Assembly (NCBI GenBank): GCA_030789695.1
Contig: CM061141.1
Coordinates: forward strand, 320,728,452-320,792,451
Length of the DNA: 64,000 bases
From: Scilla litardierei
Lineage: Eukaryota > Streptophyta > Magnoliopsida > Asparagales > Asparagaceae
Direction of reading: 5' to 3'
In this document: piece after piece, positions 55,981 through 64,000 of the stretch
Layout: every line of letters starts with the position of its first letter
How positions within the stretch are numbered: position 1 is the stretch's first letter
Made by a program: the position numbers and the translations under genes
Notes under the pieces: generated by a model
Told to the model about the DNA's origin: nothing
The model's input: only the letters and a program-made list of their open reading frames with translations
The model's database searches: none

Positions 55981-58851
55981 TGTAACGGCATGTTTTAATC
56001 AACACTACGATTTGCATGTTTAACCTATTTAGCTATTTTTCGTCAGAGATTTTATGATTTCAAAAATTCCTTATAAAAATATTTTGAAGTATCAAATTAG
56101 TTATGGGGTATTTTAGTAAGTTCAGGTTTCATCGAATACCTCTAAATAATCTGGTAAAAATTCATTTTCGATTATTACCGTTTTGGCTTAATGAATCAAT
56201 TTTCTATACAAACATCATCAAAACGATTTCAAACTTCTACGGTATCATTCTATGATCATTTAGGGCTTCTCACATTAATTTCGTAATTTTCTGACGTCAA
56301 ATCAATAGAGAACCTGTTAACCCGCTTCCTAAACATTTTGGCCCACGACTCGTATTTCCGTAGCTCAAACCGTGAATCGGACTTCGTATTCACGACCCTC
56401 GTGATAATACGAACCCGTGGGTATGTATTCGTAATTTTTCGGATACGTTTATTAGTAGGGACAAAATCGTAATTTCAAATTTTACTTTTACCATCGCTAA
56501 TTATCTTGCCTAATTACTAATTACATTAACCTAATTACTAATTACCCTAACCATGACTAACATGTGTGAGGGATACATTTAACTTTTCCTAATTTAGTCA
56601 AAAAGCAAAATCTTATCCTAATCTTTCTTTAATAACACTTTTGACTAAACATTTAATAGGCTAATTTAAAATTAGTTTCTTAACCCTATTTAAACCCCCT
56701 TAATCCATCTTCTCATGCCATCTTCAACCTCCCCTCCGGCGAAGCTCCGGCCAACTTTCTGACGAACTCCCCCACCATCCTCCTCCATTTTCCCATCTTC
56801 AACCTCTCTCAACCCCTCTCTATCCCTCTCTATCTCTCTCTAAAAACTCAAACAAAACCCATGAAACACATCAATGGCTACCTCCACCATGGCCACCTCC
56901 GGCAACGGCGAGCTCTCCGGCGACAACCCGATGATCTCCACTCCCCTCCCTCTACCTCTAAAACTCTCTTTCCCTTCCCCATTGATTCTAAACATGAATC
57001 AATCAAGGAAATCAAAAAACAAAAACAAACAAAAAAAATCTGGCTGTCCATTTCCGGCCAGGTGGCCGGCCACCCACCCCCCTCTTCCCTTTGGTCCATT
57101 GCTCCTTTGGCTTCTCTCCCCTCCTTGGTTCACCTACAAAGAGCAAGAAGAAGATGTGAAAGAAGAAAGAGAAGTTGAAACAAAAATTTACAGATTTTTT
57201 TGAAGGTGAGTTGACAGCATGTGAAGGGGAGGGAAAAGAAATTGTGAAGGGGATTTTAAAAAGGAAAAATTTTGTAGATGATTTTTGTGAAGGGATTTTG
57301 TGAAGAAAATATGATTTTTGGGAGGAAAATTTTAAGGGAACCTATTTTTTTAGAGAGATTAGCTAGGAATTATTTCATTGTTGTTGTATTTTTCCTACGT
57401 ATACACGTATACGTGCGTACGTGCACGTAGTACGATCTTTGTAATCTTTGTATATATTAATAAAATATGGGTGCGTGCATGTGGTATTGTAGGTTGACGT
57501 CCCGGGAAGACACCGACCCCTGGACGCGGTACGAGACCCGCCCAAAGAACCGAAGTACAACCGGTCACAACTACAGGCAAGTAAATACTGCAAGTATTTC
57601 TACAGTATACATATGCAAGTATTTACCAAGTACTACCGTATCTATATATGCAAGTAAATACCGTATTTATGTGTGTTGCAAGCAACTAATGTGCTTGTGC
57701 AAGTAATTACCGGGTGTATGCAAGTAACTATCGTTTATGTATCTGCAAGTATCAACCACCTCCTACTCTGTTTTACTGTACGCAAGTACTCACACGTATT
57801 TGTGTTTATGGTTGTCGCACACACTATTGGGCCTTCGGGCATATACGGAGCACATTACGGCACACACTATTGGGACCTCGGGCATTTACGGAGCACATTA
57901 CGGCACACACTATTGGGCCCTCGGGCATTTACGGAGCACATTACGGCACACACTATTGGGCCTTCGGGCATTTACGGAGCACATCTACGGAGCACACTAT
58001 TGGGCCCTTGCGGCATTTAAGACTGATGCGCTAGTTTGTTTGTTTACTATGCCACTATTACCACTGTTCTACTGACTAAGTCGAGACTACTCGAGCGTGG
58101 CAGAGCGGCGTAATAACAAGCGGTCTTAAATTACGACCGAATCAGTATCTAGAAAGGAATGGGAAGGGGGTTGGTCAACCAAAGGACTTGTCCTGCGGTC
58201 ATAGAAGTGGCATGTGCCTTCAAGCCCTGACTGACTGGCTGATTTGGAAGTTAAATTAGACTTCTTATTATTAGGCATGCCTACACTATTAGATAGTCAA
58301 GCGACGTTTGTTACCTCTTGTTCATTCATTACTTTGCCACTTTTACTTTCTGTTGGTTATTACTTGCCGCTTAGCGCTGACATATATTTCATTGTTTTCT
58401 TTGAAATGCATGTCAGACTACGAGCGGACGGAGTACGTGGAGTACTACACTGAGAACGATCCCGTGGACCAGGGATCAAAGGACGTTACTGAGCCCGCAC
58501 CTGCTGAGAAGTAGGAGTGTCCGATTCGACCACAACATCAGCTTTTCACTGTCAGCCTTATCGCCAGTGTGCCATTTACTTCCGAGTGATATACTTTACT
58601 TTTCTGTCGAGTCGATGTAGGCCGTACTATAAGGCCCAGTCCTATACTACTTATCATCTATTGGGATAATAAAGATGTTGTGTGTTGTTTCTCTGAGATT
58701 GCATGACAAGAACCTGTCCTTCAATGGATTACTACAGACACTTAATGTGCATCGAACAAGGAAGAAGAAGAAAAATTCCTCCTTGTTTTATGCACATGCG
58801 GACCTTCATCGCGTCCTCGCTCCCGGGCATTTTGGGAAGCGGGGCGTGACA
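55981..58851 (+). repeat. 5' LTR of the gag-only element
   Basis: Starts TGTAACGGCATG, ends GAAGCGGGGCGTGACA (compare GGAGCGGGTCGTTACA of the solo LTR at 3552-7226). TATA-like CTATTTAAAC near 56687. It carries four direct repeats of ACACTATTGGGCC..CGGGCAT(A/T)TACGGAGCACAT, ~46 bases each, at 57820-58015. Short Pro/Ser open frames at 56861-57203 are not conserved in the partner LTR. Confidence 0.78.
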
Positions 58852-58961
58852 GGTTTCTGTGGTGGCCCACGCATGTCATGCAAATACTCAGAGCAATATA
58901 CGCATCTTTACGATCCTAATCTTACTGAGTACATATTGACTCAGGTTTATTGTTTTGCAGC

Positions 58962-60050
58962 ATGGCAGGAAGATCAAACACCCGCAACGGAAATGGCGCC
59001 AATGGAAACAGTGCCAATGCAAATGGTGCCACCAAGATATCTATAGTCATTGGAGTGATAAGAGAAATGTTGGAAATACAAAACCATATGCTCCAGCAAG
59101 GACCACCGGCACCACTACCCGCTGAACATGGGGTTAAGCAATTCCAGGAGCTTCGTCCGAAAACTTTCTCTGGAAAGGAAGGGCCACTAGCAGCTGAAGA
59201 ATGGGCCCTAGCTACTGAAGACAAGTTGAGCGCTGCTCGCATCTCTCAAGCAGGATGGGTTGAAGTTGCAAAACTGCAACTGACTGACAATCTCGAAGCT
59301 GGTGGAATCGTGAAGAACGACGTCTGATTAAGCCTATCTCTTGGGGCATGTTCTGGGAAAGGTTCAACGCCCAATATTTTCCTCCCTCGGCCAGAAGAAA
59401 ACTCCAAAGTCATTTTACTAATCTGAAACAAGGCAATGGGACTATGGATGAGTATGAGGCAGAGTTCTCAATGCTCAGTCGCTTCGCTCCACACATGGTC
59501 GAAAATCCCGAAGACTGTGCCTATCAGTTTTGTCAAGGCCTAAACCCTCATGTTCAAGCCTCGATGAGTTCAGTGAAGCTGACTACCCTTGAGGATGTTC
59601 TGGAAGCTGCACGAACTCATGAAACCGTTGCACGACTTGAAAGGGGAATTCAAGTTAATACAGGCAAACGCCCGATGGAACCTATCAGGAACAACTTCGG
59701 TCCGACTCAGACCACCAATTTCAAAAGGCCAGCAGCTCCGGTCGATGCCAGGTCCACTATGGTGTGCGACTACTGCAACCGTGTTGGACACGTCAAGAGG
59801 GACTGTCGAGTGTTATTGAACTTGTGCCTAGTGTGTGGGGCATCTGACCATCTTGCCAAGTATTGCCCTCGTCGCACTATAAACCCAGCCAACCCTATGA
59901 TGGCTTCAGGATCAGCCCAGCAAAAGCAACAACTGCCTCCTCAGCAGCAAGCTTTTCAGAATACCAAGCCAAATCCACCAAGGCGTCAGGCATTTACTAT
60001 GACTACTGTTGAAGCAGAGACCACTGACCAAATGATATCAGGTACCCTCT
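58962..60050 (+). pseudogene. Chromovirus-type gag with two zinc knuckles, one frameshift
   Basis: The ATG at 58962 opens an Asn/Gly-rich start. The gag core follows (FQELRPKTFSGKEGPLAAEEW). A frameshift near 59300 breaks WWNREERRL-like sequence, after which SWGMFWERFNAQYFPPSARR, LKQGNGTMDEYEAEFSMLSRF and two knuckles, CDYCNRVGHVKRDC and CLVCGASDHLAKYC, follow. The frame ends ISGTL, where a protease would begin. Gag alone is retained. Confidence 0.83.
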
Positions 60051-60141
60051 AGACCACAGTTTCATGACTGATGCGCAATCGTTATCCTCATCTCTTTTCT
60101 TAAATTTCGAGGACGGAATTTTTTATAAGGAGGGTAGGATG
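60051..60141 (+). other. Pol remnant and polypurine tract
   Basis: NFEDGIFYKEGR-like codons near 60104-60136 match the usual last residues of chromovirus pol, and AAGGAGGGTAGGA at 60129-60141 is the polypurine tract. Together with ISGTL just upstream they mark the ends of an internal deletion of pol. Confidence 0.6.
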
Positions 60142-60966
60142 TAATGGCCTGTTTTCATCAACACTACGATTTGCATGTTTAACCTATTTAGCTATTTTTC
60201 GTCAAAGATTTTATGATTTCAAAAATTCCTTATAAAAATATTTTGTAGTATCAAAATAGTTATGGGGTATTTTAGTAAGTTCAGGTTTCATCAAATACCT
60301 CCAAATAATCTGGTAAAAATTCATTTTCGATTATTACCGTTTTGGCTTAATGAATTAATTTTCTATACAAATATCATCAAAACGATTTCAAACTTCTACG
60401 GTATCATTCTATGATCATTTAGGGCTTCCCACATTAATTTCGTAATTTTCTAACGTCAAATCAATAGAGAACCCGTTAACCCGCTTACTAAACATTTTGG
60501 CCCACGACTCGTATTTTCGTAGCTCAAACCGTGAATCGGACTTCGTATTCACAACCCTCGTGACAATACGAACCCGTGGGTATATTTTTGTAATTTTTCG
60601 GATACGTTTACTAGTAGGGACAAAATCGTAATTTCAAATTTTACTTTTACCATCGCTAATTATCTTGCCTAATTACTAATTACCCTAACCATGACTAACA
60701 TGTGTGAGGCATACGTTTAACTTTTCCTAATTTAGTCAAAAAGCAAAATCTTATCCTAATCTTTCTTTAATAACACTTTTGACTAAACATTTAATAGGCT
60801 AATTTAAAATTAGTTTCTTAACCCTATTTAAACCCCCTTAATCCCTCTTCTCATGCCATCTTCAACCTCCCCTCCGGCGAAGCTCCGGCCAACTTTCCGG
60901 CGAACTCCCCCACCATCCTCCTCCATTTCCCCATCTTCAACCTCTCTCAACCCCCCTCTCTCTCTC

Positions 60967-61024
<58 letters not shown>

Positions 61025-62767
61025 AAAACTCAAACAAAACCCATGAAACACATCAATGGCCACCTCCGGCGACGACGAGCTCTCCGACAACAACCACATG
61101 ATCTCCACTCCCCTCTCTCTGCCTCTACAACTCTCTTTCCCTTCCCCATTGATTCTACACAAGAATCAATCAAGGAAATCAAAAAACAAAAATAACAAAA
61201 AAAACTGGATGTCCATTTCCAGCCAGCCGGCCGGCCTCTTCCCTTTGGTCCATTGCTCCCTTGGCTTTTCTTCCCTCCTTGGTTCACCTACAAAGAGCAA
61301 GAAGAAAATGTGAAAGAAGAAAGGGAAGTTGAAACAAAAATTTACAGATTTTTTTGAAGGGGAGGGAAAAGAAATTGTGAAGGGGATTTTAAAAAGGAAA
61401 AATTTTGTAGATGATTTTTGTGAAGGGATTTTGTGAAGAAAATATGATTTTTGGGAGGAAAATTTTAAGGGAACCTATTTTTTAAGAGAGATTAGCTAGG
61501 AATTATTTCATTGTTGTTGTATTTTTCCTACGTATACACGTATACGTGCGTACGTGCACGTAGTACGATCTTTGTAATCTTTGTAATTTTGATTCTTATA
61601 TTAATAAAATATGGCTGCGTGCGTGTGGTAATGTAGGTAGACGTCCCGGGAAGACACCGACCCCCGGACACGGTACGAGACCCGCCCAAGGAACCGAAGT
61701 ACAACCGGTCACGACTACAGTCAAGTAAATACTGCAAGTATTTCTACAGTATACATATGCAAGTATTTACCAAGTACTACCGTATCTATATATGCAAGTA
61801 AATACCGTATTTATGTGTGTTGCAAGCAACTAATGTGCTTGTGCAAGTAATTACCAGGTGTATGCAAGTAACTACCGTATATGTATATGCAAGTATCAAC
61901 CACCTCCTACTGTGTTTTACTCAGTGTTCTAAAAATCGGCCTGGGCGGCCGCCTAGGCGGCGCCTAGGCGCTAGGCGGCCAGTAAACGCCCCGATTATGG
62001 CCTGGGCGGTCAATCTGGGCGTTTTTGGGATTAATCGGCCGCCTAAGCGTTCTGGGCGGTGTCTGGGCGCTCTGGGCGGCTCCTGGGCGGTTCATGGGCG
62101 GTTTCTGGGCGGTTTCTGGGCGTTTTTGGTAAATGGCTTAATTGCACAAGAGTATCTTTTAAATTTTATTTTGTTGCATACAAACTCTAAAGTAGGTAAA
62201 CTGGATTTGATTTAGTATGTATTAAATATTTGATGTATTTTAAATAATATTTATATTTATATTTATATATAAACATAAATATATTATATAAAAATAAATA
62301 AAATAATTAAAAACTGCAAATCCGCCTAGGCCGATTAATCCCCGATTAATCCCCGATTAATGCTCTGGGCGCTGGGCGCCAAGAATCCGAACGCCTAGCG
62401 CCTAGCGTTTTTTACAACCTTGGTTTTACTGTACGCAAGTACTCGCACGTATTTGTGTTTATGGTTGTCGCACACACTATTGGGCCTTCGGGCATATACG
62501 GAGCACATTACGGCACGCACTATTGGGCCCTCGGGCATTTACGGAGCACATTACTGCACACACTATTGGGCCCTCGGGCATTTACGGAGCACATTACGGC
62601 ACACACTATTGGGCCTTCGGGCATTTACGGAGCACATCTACGGAGCACACTATTGGGCCCTTGCGGCATTTAAGATTGATGTGCTAGTTTGTTTATTTAC
62701 TATGCCACTATTACCACTGTTCTACTGACTAAGTCGAGACTACTCGAGCATGGCAGAGCGGCGTAAT
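60142..62767 (+). repeat. 3' LTR of the gag-only element (continues beyond a solo LTR)
   Basis: Copy of 55981-58851 with a longer CT microsatellite (60955-61022), a hAT MITE (61922-62422) and the ~46-base repeats at 62468-62672. Interrupted at 62768 after GTAAT; the matching site in the 5' LTR is uninterrupted near 58109. Confidence 0.82.
61922..62422. mobile_element. hAT-type MITE (TSD GTTTTACT)
   Basis: 501 bases with imperfect terminal inverted repeats CAGTGTTCTAAAAATCGG and (from the right) CAAGGTTGTAAAAAACGC. It is flanked by the 8-bp duplication GTTTTACT (61914-61921, 62423-62430). The 5' LTR has a single GTTTTACT at the same place, a preserved empty site. The interior is rich in GGGCGG and GCGCCTAGG words. 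Confidence 0.9.
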
Positions 62768-64000
62768 TGTTGTGTATTGATTTCTCGGATTTGGTTTTGG
62801 ATGATGAGCAAACATAAATAATGGATACTAACTTATTTGTGAGCGCAGTTATGGAGATCGTCGCCAAAAGAATACGAACATCAAAAGCGACGTCTCAAGA
62901 CTTCTCAATACACGTGATCATGTGCCTGGAGCTTCGTTGAAGCTCAAGGAGTTTTATTGAAGTCAAGAGGAATGAAGATTGAAGCTTTGAAGACGGCTCG
63001 TAAGGTTTATTTTTATAGTCTTCTAGCTTCATGGATTAGAATGTTAAGCCTTGAGTAGGACTTACTTTATAATCTTCATTTTGCTCATATCTTAGAGCTA
63101 GGATTATCATAGAAGCCATTAGAAACTTTCCCGAAGCCTATCGCTTCTTCCCTCGGCTTCGAGTGCATGTTAGTTGGTTCAAGAAGAGTCACCAACCGAC
63201 TAGATGACGATCTAGTCGATCGGAAACTCTACTTGAACCGACTAGTTTGCCTTCTCTAATTCAGCTCTTTCTATGACTATAGTTAGTCGGTCAAAGAAGA
63301 GTCACCGACCGACTAGATGACGATCTAGTCGGTCAGTAATCCTTCTTAGACCGACTAGTTGTGTTCAGTCATTTTCAGCCTGAGCTACTGTTTCGAGTTA
63401 GTCGGTCAAAGAACGTTTACCGACAGACTAGTTGAGAAACTAGTCGGTCAGCATTTGTTCTTAAACCGACTAAGTCATCTTGAAGTCAACCTATTCTATT
63501 TCGACGTTAGTCGGTCAAAGATCATTCACCGACCGACTAGTTGGGAAACTAGTCGGTCGGCAAGTCTTCTTAGACCGACTAGTTGTCTTTGCCTGTACTT
63601 CGATCGTTTGGCTGTTCAACCATTAGTCGGTCTACGTTGTATCACCGACCGACTAGTTGATGAACTAGTCGGTCAGTGATCCTTCTTTGACCGACTAGTC
63701 TGGTTAAGAATAGAGCCGTTGGGATCTTTTTGAACTCGTTTTTCCTTGCCCCTTTAAATAGAATCCTGATTCATTTCTTGAAGGGGTTAAGCAATATATT
63801 GGAGATATTTTCAGATCAAAAGAGAAGAGCAATCAACTCTATTTCCAAGCTCTCTCTTCTCACAAGAATCTCTTCCTCAAGTTCTTGAGTCCTAAATCCT
63901 CAAGAGAGATTCTCTCCATTGTGAGCCATTCAAGCTAGAAGCTTGTTTCTAGGTCACCATCTCCACCCTAGGCTTCCATTGCTGGTCATCTTCTTGAAGC
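62768..64000 (+). mobile_element. LTR of the palindrome family, copy C (cut by window end)
   Basis: Starts TGTTGTGTATTGATTTC after GTAAT (62763-62767). It aligns with copy B through the palindrome array (about 63195-63700) and the TATA-like TTTAAATAG (63753-63761). Whether it is solo cannot be seen. Confidence 0.8.

Larger units (their letters stand above)
55981..62767 (+). mobile_element. Gag-only chromovirus-like Ty3 element (two LTRs, pol deleted)
   Basis: LTRs at 55981-58851 and 60142-62767 (the second interrupted by a solo LTR). A 1290-base internal region holds gag only. A polypurine tract (AAGGAGGGTAGGA) comes directly before the second LTR. The right target duplication lies outside the window. 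Pol is gone from just after the start of the protease to the final residues. Confidence 0.8.

Noticed and set aside
54904..55985. Open frames of up to 241 codons with repeated PSRPLGQGQP units
   Set aside because: Produced by an 80-81-bp tandem repeat in the untranslated end of a retroelement; open on both strands and without start context.
56861..57203. Two overlapping ~105-codon frames in the gag-only element's LTR
   Set aside because: Indels in the partner LTR at 61030-61313 shift the frame, so no protein is conserved.
58852..58961. tRNA-Met type primer-binding site after the 5' LTR of the gag-only element
   Set aside because: The expected TGGTATCAGAG was not found; the bases after GTGACA are GGTTTCTGTGGTGG, so the primer was left unassigned.

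Overview
This window is nuclear DNA of a flowering plant, probably a monocot. The evidence is introns with GT-AG borders, plant gene families (a 2-oxoglutarate dioxygenase, and PIN and BRI1/BRL-like fragments), GC-rich exons next to AT-rich spacers, and almost wall-to-wall plant transposable elements (Athila-like and Tat-like Ty3 elements, a gag-only chromovirus-like element, copia, CACTA, Helitron, hAT and Harbinger MITEs). The species cannot be named from the sequence alone. No tRNA, rRNA or CRISPR was seen.

Host genes are few. A three-exon 2-oxoglutarate/Fe(II) dioxygenase lies at 1473-2664 (+). A four-exon paralogue lies at 41947-43426 (-). An orphan last exon of a third copy lies at 40709-40954 (-). 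Together they look like a small AOP/DAO-type dioxygenase cluster that transposons have blown apart.

Layout. 1-1000: 5' end of a minus-strand Ty3 element. 1473-2664: dioxygenase 1. 2700-7286: copia-like remnant split by a 3.7-kb solo LTR (target duplication GTATC). 7285-9611: truncated LTR and a second minus-strand Ty3 gag with its LTR. 9931-40570: a stretch with CACTA termini, hairpin subterminal repeats and a 3-bp ATA duplication, read as one large CACTA element. It holds an LRR-kinase fragment, an intron-bearing PIN fragment and a DUF4283/zinc-knuckle gene. Into this came a complete 13-kb Athila-like element (duplication GTAAT), a Helitron, and a broken copia element that itself holds a solo LTR. 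40571-43600: dioxygenase remnant and dioxygenase 2. 44021-44634: second Helitron. 44917-45756: Harbinger MITE. 45860-55980: decayed Tat-type Ty3 element interrupted by a solo LTR and ending in an 80-bp minisatellite. 55981-62767: gag-only chromovirus-like element with two LTRs, one holding a hAT MITE. 62768-64000: third copy of the solo-LTR family, cut by the window end.

The most unusual signals are structural. The R/U5 part of the Athila-like LTR holds five hairpins that all share one exact 14-nt loop, while their stems differ in sequence yet stay self-complementary. The U3 part of the same LTR, and a second region just upstream of an internal TATA box before the last ORF, carry arrays of one CTCGGCCGAG palindrome. 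An unrelated solo-LTR family has its own array of GACCGACTAG/CTAGTCGGTC palindromes directly upstream of its TATA box. All boundaries and target duplications were read by eye; similarity statements name families from recalled motifs, not from a database search.
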